NCBI RefSeq assembly: GCF_052114085.1
Contig: NZ_JBFREB010000001.1
Coordinates: 62,001-126,000 of the forward strand
Length of the DNA stretch: 64,000 bases
Direction: 5' to 3'
Source: Leifsonia sp052114085
Lineage (GTDB): Bacteria > Actinomycetota > Actinomycetes > Actinomycetales > Microbacteriaceae
Shown: positions 41,837 through 50,704 of the stretch, piece after piece
Layout: every line of letters begins with the position of its first letter
Position numbering within the stretch: position 1 is the first letter of the stretch
The notes under the pieces: generated by a model
Database searches by the model: none
What the model was told of the DNA's origin: nothing
Seen by the model: only the letters and a program-made list of their open reading frames with translations
Translations under genes and position numbers: made by a program

Positions 41837-42628
41837 TCAGCGGCGCCCGACGGCGCGAGCCGCCGCGACCGCGGACTCCGCGCCGTCCAGCCATGGCTCG
41901 CCGTGCCCGGGAAGAAGGACGCGGGCGCCCGTTGCGCTGATCGCGTCGAGCGACCTGAGCGCCAATGGCGAGTGCGCGGTGGCTGCACCGGCGACGATCT
42001 GCGCTCCGGCAATCCCCGTGTACGGGTCGAGGGTGACGAGCGCGTCACCGGTGAGGAGGGTTTCCTGCTCGCGGAGCAGCAGCCCGCAGTGCCCGAATGT
42101 GTGGCCGGGAGTGAACACGACCTCAGGGCGTCCGGGCAGGTCGAGCATCCCGGAACCCGGCAGCTCCGACACCTCCTCCACTCCTCTGACATGCAGCGCG
42201 CCCGCGCGGACCATGCTGATGAGGGGGACGAACGCCCGCGGGTACAGCAGGGGATACACGAACGGCGAGTGCTCGCGGCGGTACCGGTACGGGTGAGCCG
42301 CGAGTGTCCGGTCGCCCGCGTGAACGAACACCGGGACACCGAGTTCCTCGACTGCGCGCGCGGCGACGCCGACATGGTCGAAATGGCCATGCGTGAGAAC
42401 GATGCCCTGCAGATCGCGCATTCGCAGGTCCAACTCGTGCGCCGCCCGGATCAGCGGACTCCAGGTATTCGGGAAGGCCGCATCCACCAGCGTCCAGTTC
42501 TCCCCGTCAACCAGCAGGTAGCAATTGGTGAAGGCGTGCTCGAGCCTGTGCACGCCCGGGACGACCTCCGGAGTCAGGCGCGGCGCGCCCCGTCGCTGCT
42601 CGTGCGTGAGGGCGATAACTGGGTTCAT
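41837..42628 (-). CDS. MBL-fold metallo-hydrolase
   Basis: The protein is 263 aa. The motif VLTHGHFDHVG carries the HxHxDH-like dizinc site, with TPGHTFGHCG, LTGDALV and LLPGHGEP supplying further ligands. The glyoxalase II/lactonase type is likely. Just downstream the DNA carries short CGCGCAGCC-like tandem repeats (41800-41830). No operon partner. Confidence 0.9.
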   Translation of the reverse strand: MNPVIALTHEQRRGAPRLTPEVVPGVHRLEHAFTNCYLLVDGENWTLVDAAFPNTWSPLIRAAHELDLRMRDLQGIVLTHGHFDHVGVAARAVEELGVPVFVHAGDRTLAAHPYRYRREHSPFVYPLLYPRAFVPLISMVRAGALHVRGVEEVSELPGSGMLDLPGRPEVVFTPGHTFGHCGLLLREQETLLTGDALVTLDPYTGIAGAQIVAGAATAHSPLALRSLDAISATGARVLLPGHGEPWLDGAESAVAAARAVGRR

Positions 42629-42800
42629 GGAGATCTCCCGGGTGTCTTATCCGTGTCTACGCCCGCAACACCCGTGCCGGGAGGGATTGACACTCTCGAC
42701 CGACCCGGAACGTCGGCGACGGACTCCGCATCCTGCGGCCGTCGGCCATTTCGTGATCGTCCGACAGCCCCTAAGCTGATCCGGGGGAAAGGGGAACCGC

Positions 42801-43358
42801 ATGGGCGCGATCGCTGTGCACGAGTTCGTGTCGCTGGACGGCGTGTTCGAGGATCCGAGCTGGACCGCCGACTTCGGGTTCGATCCGGAGATGGGCGACG
42901 ATATCGGACGCCTAACCCGTTCGTCGGACGCGATCCTCCTCGGGCGCCGCACATTCGAGATGTTCGCTCCAGCCTGGTCGCAGCGCACCGCAGCCGACGA
43001 CCCGGGGGCACCCTTCTTCAACGACAGCCCGAAAGGCGTGGTCAGTTCGTCCCTGGATGACGCGGCCGCGGCGGCCACCTGGGCCAACTCTCGATCGTTG
43101 GGCGCCTACGACGCCGAGCGGATCCGGGAGTTCGCCGACGGCTACAGCGGCGGGGTCTACGTCAGCGGTTCGGGCTCCCTCGTGCGGTCACTCCTTGCGG
43201 ATGGGCTCCTCGGTTCCCTGCATCTGTTCGTCTATCCGGTCGTCCGTGGGACGGGCGCACGCCTGTTCCCTGACGGAAGCGCACCCGCACAGCTGCGCCT
43301 GCGCCACCACGACGCTTACGACAACGGCGTCCTCCATCTCCACTACATACTCAAGTGA
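42801..43358 (+). CDS. RibD C-terminal/dihydrofolate-reductase-like protein (YyaP type)
   Basis: The protein is 185 aa. It has the RibD_C fold: AVHEFVSLDGVFEDPSW, AILLGRRTFEMFAPAW, then YVSGSGSLVRSLLADGLLG and VYPVVRGTGARLFPDG. The family is an NADPH-dependent reductase fold used in stress or riboflavin-like roles. ATG with GGGGGAAAGGGGAA upstream. Stands alone. Confidence 0.9.
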   Translation: MGAIAVHEFVSLDGVFEDPSWTADFGFDPEMGDDIGRLTRSSDAILLGRRTFEMFAPAWSQRTAADDPGAPFFNDSPKGVVSSSLDDAAAAATWANSRSLGAYDAERIREFADGYSGGVYVSGSGSLVRSLLADGLLGSLHLFVYPVVRGTGARLFPDGSAPAQLRLRHHDAYDNGVLHLHYILK

Positions 43359-43480
43359 CGCAAGATCGACACTGACGCATCACGATTGAGGTCGCTCCGC
43401 GTCCTTATTGATGGATAGCGTCGTCGGTGCCCCTCACCACGGCACTTTCGTCCACACACACAGCACACCCGGGAATCACT

Positions 43481-45214
43481 GTGACTCTGCTTCGTCTCTC
43501 ACTCCGCTTCGTGCGCCCCTATTGGCGCTCGGTGACCGCGGTCGTGGTCCTACAACTGATCGCGACCATGGCCGCCCTTTACCTGCCGACGCTCAACGCC
43601 GACATCATCGACAAGGGTGTCGTCAAAGGCGACACCGACTTCATCTGGAACACCGGCGGCACGATGCTCATCGTCTGCTTCGTGCAGGTGATCGCGGCGG
43701 TCGCCGCCACCTACTTCGGGGCGCGCGCCTCGATGACGGCCGGTAGGGACATCCGCCGCTCCTTCTATCGCAAGGTGGATGCGCTCCCCTCGCTCGATCT
43801 GGCGCGCTGGGGAATGCCGACGCTCATCACACGCAACACCAACGACGTGCAGCAGGTTCAGATGCTGCTGCTCATGACGTTCAACTTCATGGTGTCGACC
43901 CCGATCATGTGCATCGCCGGCATCATCTTCGCCGTGCGCGTGGACGCCGGACTCTCCTGGCTGATCTGGGTGTCGGTGGCCGTCCTCTTCATCGTCGTCG
44001 GCATCCTCGTCTGGCTGCTGCTTCCGATGTTCCGCGTCATGCAGGAGCGGATCGACGGCGTCAACGGCGTGATCCGGGAGCAGATCGTCGGCATCCGCGT
44101 CATCCGGGCTTTCGTCCGTGAGAGGTTCGAGACCAAGCGGTACGACGACGCGAACGCGGCTCTCACGCGCATCTCGGTCAAGGTGGGAAACATCTTCGTT
44201 CTGATGTTCCCGATCATCATGCTCATCCTGAACGTGGCGACCGTCGCCGTCCTGTGGTTCGGCGGTCATCGCGTCGACGCGGGTGATATCCAGATCGGTG
44301 CGCTGACGGCCTTCCTGCAGTATCTGCTTCAGATCCTCGTCGCCGTGATGATGGGCGTCTTCATGGCGATGATGATTCCTCGCGCGATGGTCTGCGCCGA
44401 GCGCATCGAGGAAGTCCTCGGCGCCGTGCCCAGCACCAGCGCCGAGGGAGCGGCCGCAACGGCGGTACCCACGAGCGGGCTGGTCGAGGTGCAGGATGTC
44501 ACGTTCGGCTACCCGGGCGCCGAGAAGCCCGTGCTGAGCGATGTCTCCTTCACCGCCGAAGCCGGCCAGCTCACCGCGATCGTCGGATCGACGGGATCCG
44601 GAAAGTCCACGCTCGTATCGGTGATCGCCGACCTGTTCACGCCCCAGAAGGGTCACGTCCGCATCGGCGGAGTTCGGGTCGATGGCCTCAACCGACAGCA
44701 GATCGCCGGCGTGCTCGGGCTCGTCCCGCAGCGCCCCTACCTGTTCTCCGGGACGATTGCTTCCAACCTCCGGTTCGGGCGGCCGGACGCCACCGACGAG
44801 GAGCTGTGGGAGGCGCTTCGGGTGGCCCAGGCGGACGACTTCGTCCGCGCGAAGGAGCACGGCCTCGACGAGCGGATCGCCCAGGGCGGCACGAACGTCT
44901 CGGGTGGTCAGCGCCAGCGTCTCTGCATCGCTCGTGCCCTCGTCGCGCGGCCCAAGGTGTTCCTGTTCGACGACTCGTTCTCGGCACTCGACGTCGCAAC
45001 CGACGCGCGCCTGAGACGCGCGCTCGCCGACTCCACCGGGGATGCGGCAGTGATCGTGGTCGCCCAGCGGATCTCCACAATCCGGGAGGCCGACACGATC
45101 ATCGTCATGGACGACGGCCGCGTGGTCGGCCAGGGAACGCACGACGAGTTGCTCGAGACCAACGACACGTACCGAGAGATCGTCGAATCGCAGCTGAGCT
45201 TGGAGGTGGCCTGA
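43481..45214 (+). CDS. Heterodimeric ABC exporter, subunit 1 (degenerate NBD)
   Basis: The protein is about 577 aa, from GTG 43481; an upstream GTG at 43427 would only add a non-conserved tail. Six membrane helices form the exporter domain and the NBD occupies about residues 340-570. Walker A is GSTGSGKST and the signature is NVSGGQRQR. Walker B reads VFLFDDSFSALD, with Asp where the catalytic Glu normally is. This is the expected pattern of the non-catalytic half of exporters such as LmrCD. One nt before its partner. Confidence 0.93.
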   Translation: MTLLRLSLRFVRPYWRSVTAVVVLQLIATMAALYLPTLNADIIDKGVVKGDTDFIWNTGGTMLIVCFVQVIAAVAATYFGARASMTAGRDIRRSFYRKVDALPSLDLARWGMPTLITRNTNDVQQVQMLLLMTFNFMVSTPIMCIAGIIFAVRVDAGLSWLIWVSVAVLFIVVGILVWLLLPMFRVMQERIDGVNGVIREQIVGIRVIRAFVRERFETKRYDDANAALTRISVKVGNIFVLMFPIIMLILNVATVAVLWFGGHRVDAGDIQIGALTAFLQYLLQILVAVMMGVFMAMMIPRAMVCAERIEEVLGAVPSTSAEGAAATAVPTSGLVEVQDVTFGYPGAEKPVLSDVSFTAEAGQLTAIVGSTGSGKSTLVSVIADLFTPQKGHVRIGGVRVDGLNRQQIAGVLGLVPQRPYLFSGTIASNLRFGRPDATDEELWEALRVAQADDFVRAKEHGLDERIAQGGTNVSGGQRQRLCIARALVARPKVFLFDDSFSALDVATDARLRRALADSTGDAAVIVVAQRISTIREADTIIVMDDGRVVGQGTHDELLETNDTYREIVESQLSLEVA

Positions 45215-45215
45215 G

Positions 45216-47309
45216 ATGGCGCGCAGTACAGAACGCAAGAAGCGCGGCGGCCGCCCCGAGGAGGGGCAGACGCCCACCGCGACGGACATCGTCCTCGATG
45301 AGCTCGAAGAGGAGTACGACTTCACGCCCGGCGAGGCGGACGGCGACATGTTCGGCGGCGCACCCGCCAAGAAGGCGGAGAACTTCTGGCCGTCCTTCAA
45401 ACGGCTCATGGGTCTGCTCAAGCCCGAGTGGCTCGGGATGGCATGGGTCACCCTCCTCACGGTCGTCTCCGTCGTCCTCGTGGTCATCGCGCCGAAGATC
45501 CTCGGCGACGCGACCAACGTCATCTTCCAAGGCGTGATCGCCTCCCAGCTTCCGAAGGGCGTGCCGGTCGACCAGGTGGTCGAGCAGCTCCGCGCTGCGG
45601 GCCAGAACCAGCTCGCGGACGTGATCGCCGGCTCCGGTGTCACCACGGGGCAGGGGATCGACTTCACCGAGCTCGGACGCCTACTGCTCATCGTGCTGGC
45701 GATGTACCTCGTCGCGTCGCTGCTGCAGTGGTGGCAGGGGTATCTGCTCAACGCGCTGGTCATGCGGGTGATCTACGGCCTGCGCAAAGACGTCGAGGCC
45801 AAGCTGAACCGTCTCCCGCTCAGCTATTTCGACACGCGTCAGCGCGGTGATCTGATGTCGCGCGTCACCAACGACGTCGACAACATCCAGACGGCACTCC
45901 AGCAGGCGTTCTCGCAGCTCATCCAGTCGGTGCTCACCGTGATCGGCATCGGCATCATGATGTTCGTCGTGTCGTGGCAGTTGGCGCTGATCGCGCTGAT
46001 CTCGATCCCGCTCTCCGGCGTGATCGCGGGCGTCATCGGCTCCCGGTCGCAGAAGCTCTTCAAGACCCAGTGGGCGTCGACGGGCGCGCTGAACGGTCAC
46101 ATCGAGGAGTCGTTCTCGGGTCTCGACCTGGTGCGTGCCTTCGGGCGCGACGAAGTCATGCTCAGCGAGTTCGACTCCCGCAACTCGAAGCTGCACGCGT
46201 CGCAGGTCGGGGCGCAGTTCGTCTCCGGCAGCATCATGCCGGCGATGAACTTCGTGTCGTACCTCTCGTACGTCCTGATCGCGGTCGTCGGCGGCCTGAA
46301 GGTGGCCGCCGGCCAGCTCACCATCGGCGACGCGACGGCGTTCATCCAGTACTCGCGCGAATTCTCACAGCCGATCGGCCAGATCGCGGGCATGGCGAAC
46401 ATGCTGCAGTCGGGTGTCGCGTCGTCCGAGCGGACGTTCGAGTTCCTCGACTCGGAGGAGCAGACTCCGGACACGGCGACCGAGCACCTGCCGGAACGCG
46501 CGGACGGCCGCGTCGAGCTCGACCACGTCGGCTTCTCGTACGACCCGGAGACCGAGCTCATCCAAGACCTCTCGCTCAGTGTCCGGCCGGGGAGCACCGT
46601 CGCGATCGTCGGCCCAACGGGCGCAGGCAAGACCACACTGGTGAACCTCATCATGCGGTTCTACGAGTTGAACAGCGGTGCGATCCGACTCGACGGCATC
46701 GAGACGACCCGGCTCTCCCGCGCCGAACTGCGCGGGCAGGTGGGCATGGTCCTGCAGGATGCGTGGTTGTTCTCGGGAACCATCCGCGAGAACATCCGCT
46801 ACGGCCGGCTCGACGCGACCGACGACGAGGTGATCGCCGCCGCGAAAGCCACGATGGTCGACCGTTTCGTACGCCAGCTGCCGGACGGCTATGACACCGT
46901 CATCACCGCCGACGGGGGCAACGTCTCCGCCGGAGAGCGACAGCTCCTCACGATCGCGCGGGCGTTCATCGCAAATCCGTCGCTGCTCATCCTCGACGAG
47001 GCCACCTCGTCCGTCGACACCCGGACGGAACTTCTCGTCCAGCACGCGATGGCGGCGCTGCGCACGGACCGAACGTCGTTCGTGATCGCGCATCGGCTCT
47101 CCACGATCCGCGACGCGCACACCATCCTCGTCATGGAGCAAGGACGCATAGTCGAGCAGGGCGACCACGCGACCCTGCTCGAGCGTCGCGGAGCGTACTA
47201 CGACCTCTACATGACGCAGTTCCGCGGTGACGACGCAGAGGCCGAGCAGGAGCGCGAAGTGCAAGAGCAGGAGCGGCCGGACGTTCCGGAGGAGGTCGCG
47301 GCGCCGTAA
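45216..47309 (+). CDS. Heterodimeric ABC exporter, subunit 2 (catalytic NBD)
   Basis: The protein is 697 aa. A charged N-terminal 60 residues precedes six membrane helices, with a large insertion between the first two. Walker A is GPTGAGKTT and Walker B is LLILDEATSSVD with the catalytic Glu. The signature is degenerate: NVSAGERQL. Composite site 1 (subunit 1 Walker B with subunit 2 signature) is therefore degenerate and site 2 canonical. The pair likely exports drugs or lipids. Confidence 0.94.
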   Translation: MARSTERKKRGGRPEEGQTPTATDIVLDELEEEYDFTPGEADGDMFGGAPAKKAENFWPSFKRLMGLLKPEWLGMAWVTLLTVVSVVLVVIAPKILGDATNVIFQGVIASQLPKGVPVDQVVEQLRAAGQNQLADVIAGSGVTTGQGIDFTELGRLLLIVLAMYLVASLLQWWQGYLLNALVMRVIYGLRKDVEAKLNRLPLSYFDTRQRGDLMSRVTNDVDNIQTALQQAFSQLIQSVLTVIGIGIMMFVVSWQLALIALISIPLSGVIAGVIGSRSQKLFKTQWASTGALNGHIEESFSGLDLVRAFGRDEVMLSEFDSRNSKLHASQVGAQFVSGSIMPAMNFVSYLSYVLIAVVGGLKVAAGQLTIGDATAFIQYSREFSQPIGQIAGMANMLQSGVASSERTFEFLDSEEQTPDTATEHLPERADGRVELDHVGFSYDPETELIQDLSLSVRPGSTVAIVGPTGAGKTTLVNLIMRFYELNSGAIRLDGIETTRLSRAELRGQVGMVLQDAWLFSGTIRENIRYGRLDATDDEVIAAAKATMVDRFVRQLPDGYDTVITADGGNVSAGERQLLTIARAFIANPSLLILDEATSSVDTRTELLVQHAMAALRTDRTSFVIAHRLSTIRDAHTILVMEQGRIVEQGDHATLLERRGAYYDLYMTQFRGDDAEAEQEREVQEQERPDVPEEVAAP

Positions 47310-47322
47310 TCGGAGAGGTGGC

Positions 47323-47357
47323 GCGCGGGCCCCGGATCGGGGTTGGGAGGCCCGCGC
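47323..47357. terminator. Hairpin between convergent genes
   Basis: A perfect 9-bp stem GCGCGGGCC / GGCCCGCGC with a 17-nt loop sits 13 bp after the ABC exporter stop and 46 bp from the opposing gene's stop. It may end both transcripts. Confidence 0.5.
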
Positions 47358-47402
47358 ACCGGCCTCCACCTCACGACGAGAACGTGTGGTCCAGCCTGCC
47401 CG

Positions 47403-47969
47403 CTACCGTCTCGCGATCCTGGCGACGGTCCGCACCACGACGAACCCGGCGAGCACCCACGGGCCGAGCACGATGACCGGGTCGAGCCAGGTGTGCTTGA
47501 CATCGGCACGGCGCACCCCGAACCGGGACGAGATCGGGTGGTGGCCCACCTCCGAGAGGACGCCTGACTCCGTGATCGGATCGTCCGGGCGACGGCTGGC
47601 CAGCGATTTCGCGTGCGCGCCGATCGCATCTACCCGGTCGCCGAGGACGAGCAGCATCCAGTGGGCGGTCCGGCCCTCGCTGTAACGGTCGTATGCGAAG
47701 CGGCGGATCGCACCGGACACTCCGTGGAGGGGCTGCGCCGTTCCGAAGACCGGCGTGAGCATCGTGTGCTCGATCGACCGTTCGCGACGGCCCACCGGCT
47801 TCTGGCGCTCGGGGAAGGTCCAGTGGGCACCGGTCGCCTCGGGGTCCAGCCGCTCGCGTGGGTGGGAGGGGCGGTCTGCGGGGTCGCTGTCGACGCCCCA
47901 GCCGGGGATGCGCTGACGCAGCGCCTCCGGGTCGTACTTCTTCGTGTGGTCGCTTGCGACGTACGGCAT
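47403..47969 (-). CDS. Hypothetical protein with one C-terminal membrane helix
   Basis: The protein is 188 aa; ATG with AAAGGGGA upstream. The N-terminal 100 residues are hydrophilic, with GWGVDSDPADRPSH-like segments. A membrane helix lies near the C-terminus (LDPVIVLGPWVLAGFVVVR). I do not recognise it. It is 13 nt downstream of the alcohol dehydrogenase gene on the same strand and probably shares its transcript. Confidence 0.75.
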   Translation of the reverse strand: MPYVASDHTKKYDPEALRQRIPGWGVDSDPADRPSHPRERLDPEATGAHWTFPERQKPVGRRERSIEHTMLTPVFGTAQPLHGVSGAIRRFAYDRYSEGRTAHWMLLVLGDRVDAIGAHAKSLASRRPDDPITESGVLSEVGHHPISSRFGVRRADVKHTWLDPVIVLGPWVLAGFVVVRTVARIARR

Positions 47970-47982
47970 GGTCGTCCCCTTT

Positions 47983-49131
47983 CTAGGCGGCGCTCGGCAC
48001 CACGAGCGGCTTGATAATGCCGTCGAGCTTCGTCGAGAACAGGTGATAGCCGTCCTGGATGTGCTCGAGCGGGATGCGGTGGGTGACGATGTCACTCGGG
48101 GTGAGGTAGCCGTTGCGGACGTGCTCGAACAGTCGTGGCCACTGCCGCTTCACGGGGCACTGGTTCGTATTGATCCGGAGGCCCTTGTTCATCGCGTCAC
48201 CGAATTTGACGGCGCTGAACAGTGGACCGTAGGCGCCCATCACCGAGATGGTGCCACCCTTCCGCACGGAGTCGATCGCCCAGTTCAGCGCGATCGGCGA
48301 CCCGCCTTGAAGCTTGAGCTTCGACGCGGTGATGTGCTGAAACGCCGCCCCGTCCGCTTCCGCTCCGACGGCGTCGATGACCACGTCGGCCCCGAGCCCA
48401 TCGGTGGCGCGCTTGATCGTGAGCACCACATCCCCGACTTCGACGAAGTTGTACGTCTCGGCGTGCGCGAACTCCTGTGCCTTGGCCAGCCGGTAGTCGA
48501 GGTGGTCGACGACGATGACGCGCCCGGCGCCCATCAGCCACGCGGACTTCGCCGCAAACAGGCCAACCGGTCCGGAGCCGAGCACGACCACGGTGTCGCC
48601 TTCCTCGATCTCGCCGAGTTGCGCGCCGAAGTAGCCGGTCGGCAGTGCATCCGTGAGCAACACGGCGTCTTCGTCCGACATCCAATCGGGGATGATCGTC
48701 GGGCCGACATCGGCGAACGGCACCCGCACGTACTCCGCCTGGCCGCCGTCGTATCCGCCGGTCGTGTGCGAGTACCCGTAGATGCCGCCGACGGCGGTGG
48801 CGCTGGGATTGACGTTGTGGCAGTTCGAGTAGAGGCCGCGGACACAGAAGTAGCAACTGCCGCAGAAGATGTTGAACGGGACCATCACCCGATCGCCGAC
48901 TTTCAGGTTCTGGACATCCGGCCCGACTTCGTCCACCACTCCGATGAACTCGTGCCCGAAGGTGTGCCCGATCCGGGTGTCCGGCATCATCCCGTGGTAG
49001 AGGTGCAGGTCTGAGCCGCAGATCGCTGCGAGAGTCACCCGCACGATCGCATCGCCCGGATGCTCGATCTTCGGCCTGTCTTTCTCTTCGACTCGGATCT
49101 TGTACGGCCCGCGGTATGTCATCGCCAGCAT
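47983..49131 (-). CDS. Zinc-dependent alcohol dehydrogenase (FDH-like)
   Basis: The protein is 382 aa; ATG with AGGAGG 5 nt upstream. The catalytic zinc site is in AICGSDLHLYHG and GHTFGHEFIG. The structural zinc cysteines are in IFCGSCYFCVRGLYSNC. The cofactor motif is VVVLGSGPVGLFAAKSA. It matches the glutathione-independent formaldehyde dehydrogenase/threonine-type MDR group. It oxidises an alcohol or aldehyde with NAD. Confidence 0.93.
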   Translation of the reverse strand: MLAMTYRGPYKIRVEEKDRPKIEHPGDAIVRVTLAAICGSDLHLYHGMMPDTRIGHTFGHEFIGVVDEVGPDVQNLKVGDRVMVPFNIFCGSCYFCVRGLYSNCHNVNPSATAVGGIYGYSHTTGGYDGGQAEYVRVPFADVGPTIIPDWMSDEDAVLLTDALPTGYFGAQLGEIEEGDTVVVLGSGPVGLFAAKSAWLMGAGRVIVVDHLDYRLAKAQEFAHAETYNFVEVGDVVLTIKRATDGLGADVVIDAVGAEADGAAFQHITASKLKLQGGSPIALNWAIDSVRKGGTISVMGAYGPLFSAVKFGDAMNKGLRINTNQCPVKRQWPRLFEHVRNGYLTPSDIVTHRIPLEHIQDGYHLFSTKLDGIIKPLVVPSAA

Positions 49132-49278
49132 GTGGCCTCCTATCGTCACGACTACTCCAGTCCGGCGAGCCGTCGGAGTCGAGGAGTTGACAGCCTGCGG
49201 GGCCGGTGTAGCCGTACACCGTTTTGCTAGGCAAGTGAACGAGTTGCTCCCGACCACTGTCGGTCGTAGAACGGGAGT

Positions 49279-49653
49279 ATGACGAAGGATGAGCGCGCCA
49301 CCCTGCCTCCCGGCCCGGACTTCAAGTACGGCGGGTACACGGTCAGGCTGGAGCCCGAGCACGGCCGCACCGGACGGTGGCGCGTCGTGGACGACGAAAA
49401 CTACTACGGTCTGATCGCCGCTTCGGACCCGATCAACGGCGATCCCGAGGTGCATTTCGCCGCGCACTTCCCCGGCGAGGAGGACATCCCGCCGATGAAG
49501 ATCGTCCCGTTCTGGACGTCGGCGGCCGAGTTCCTCCTCGACGCGGGTGAGGGGGAGCCGCTCTGGGGCCTCCCCGAAGACCGCACGGCACCGCATCCCA
49601 TCGTGGTCGACGAGCTCACCCCGCCGACGGGTCCGGACTCCCCGGCGCAATAG
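49279..49653 (+). CDS. Hypothetical soluble protein (124 aa)
   Basis: The protein is 124 aa, acidic and Pro-rich, without signal peptide. It includes TVRLEPEHGRTGRWRVVDDE and FWTSAAEFLLDAGEGEPLWG. I know of no family. ATG behind GGGAG. It diverges from the alcohol dehydrogenase gene and ends before a strong terminator. Confidence 0.75.
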   Translation: MTKDERATLPPGPDFKYGGYTVRLEPEHGRTGRWRVVDDENYYGLIAASDPINGDPEVHFAAHFPGEEDIPPMKIVPFWTSAAEFLLDAGEGEPLWGLPEDRTAPHPIVVDELTPPTGPDSPAQ

Positions 49654-49668
49654 CTAGCCGCAGACGCA

Positions 49669-49702
49669 CGAGAGGCCCGGAGTCGTGACTCCGGGCCTCT
49701 CG
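49669..49702. terminator. Bidirectional terminator hairpin
   Basis: A perfect 15-bp stem (CGAGAGGCCCGGAGT and its complement) with a CGTG loop sits between two convergent genes. There is no U-run on either side. Confidence 0.75.
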
Positions 49703-49716
49703 TCGTTCGGGGGTCG

Positions 49717-49998
49717 CTAGGCGACCGCGCCGATGGCGAAACTGACGCCGCCCTGCTCGTCGACCTGGGCGTCGAGCACCTTGTCGTCGAGCACCTCGGC
49801 GGCCTGCGTCTCGAGGAAGATGCGGGCTCCGCCCGACTCCACCACCTGGTCCGATACCTCCGGCTCAGGAGTGACGGCAGCCGCGAAGGCGGTGCGGTCG
49901 GGGTTGCTGCTGCTGATCCGCAGACCCGCAGTCTCTTCCGGGGACTGCTCGGTGAGCGTCTTGACGATCGTGCTGGCGTTCTCCGTGAGGGTGAGCAT
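49717..49998 (-). CDS. HesB/IscA-like protein lacking all cysteines
   Basis: The protein is 93 aa; ATG with GGAGAG. The layout matches the HesB/IscA (A-type Fe-S carrier) fold: LTENASTIVKTLTEQS, GLRISSSNPDRTAFAAAV and GARIFLETQAAEVLDDKVLD. The three conserved cysteines that bind the cluster are absent, and there is no Cys at all. It cannot carry a cluster in the usual way. It may be a structural or regulatory relative. Confidence 0.85.
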   Translation of the reverse strand: MLTLTENASTIVKTLTEQSPEETAGLRISSSNPDRTAFAAAVTPEPEVSDQVVESGGARIFLETQAAEVLDDKVLDAQVDEQGGVSFAIGAVA

Positions 49999-50102
49999 GT
50001 GCTCTCCTTCCGTTGTGTCTTCCAGGAGTGCCCTACGTTCCCTCATCGGGCGAGCCGCTGCAACCGCCATGGAGGCCATTGCCAGGGAACACTCACGGGC
50101 CT

Positions 50103-50645
50103 CTACCCGAACGCCTTCACGAGTTCGCGGTCGAACGCTTCGAGGTCGTCGGGCTTGCGTGACGAGATCAGGGTGAAGGGTCCGTCGTCGACCACGACCT
50201 CCTCATCCACCCAGGTGGCGCCGGCGTTCCGGTAGTCGGTCTGAAGGCTCGGCCAGCTGGTCAGCGTGCGGCCGTCGACGACCCCCGCTTCGATCAGCAC
50301 CCACCCGCCGTGGCAGATCACGGCGATCGGTTTGCCCGCGTCGGCGAACGCCTTCACCAGCGAGACCGCCTCGGGGAAGGTGCGCACCTGGTCGCCGTTG
50401 GCGACGCCGCCCGGGAGCACCAGTGCGTCGAACTGGTCGGCGCTCGCCGTGGCGAGCGTCACATCCACGGGGAAGGTGTCGGCGGGAGTCAGGTGGTTGA
50501 AGGCCTGCACCTCGCCGTCGTCTTTCGAGATCAGCTTCGGCGTGCCGCCGGCCGCACTCACAGCCTTCCACGGCTCCACCAGCTCCGCCTGCTCGATGCC
50601 CTCCGGGCCCACCAGGAACGCGATCGTCTTGTCGTTGAGTGTCAT
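50103..50645 (-). CDS. PfpI/DJ-1-family protease or deglycase-like protein
   Basis: The protein is 180 aa. The DJ-1/PfpI fold carries LVLPGGVANGDQVRTFPEAV and the nucleophile elbow AVICHGGWVLIEAG, with Cys in HGG context. Relatives act as intracellular peptidases or glyoxal/protein deglycases. It lies 105 bp upstream of the HesB/IscA-like gene on the same strand and diverges from the aldo/keto reductase across 59 bp. Confidence 0.93.
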   Translation of the reverse strand: MTLNDKTIAFLVGPEGIEQAELVEPWKAVSAAGGTPKLISKDDGEVQAFNHLTPADTFPVDVTLATASADQFDALVLPGGVANGDQVRTFPEAVSLVKAFADAGKPIAVICHGGWVLIEAGVVDGRTLTSWPSLQTDYRNAGATWVDEEVVVDDGPFTLISSRKPDDLEAFDRELVKAFG

Positions 50646-50704
50646 GTGTCTTTCTCCCTTCGCTCACCCCCACCTGTACGCGTGCGGCGCGGCAGAATGA
50701 ACCC

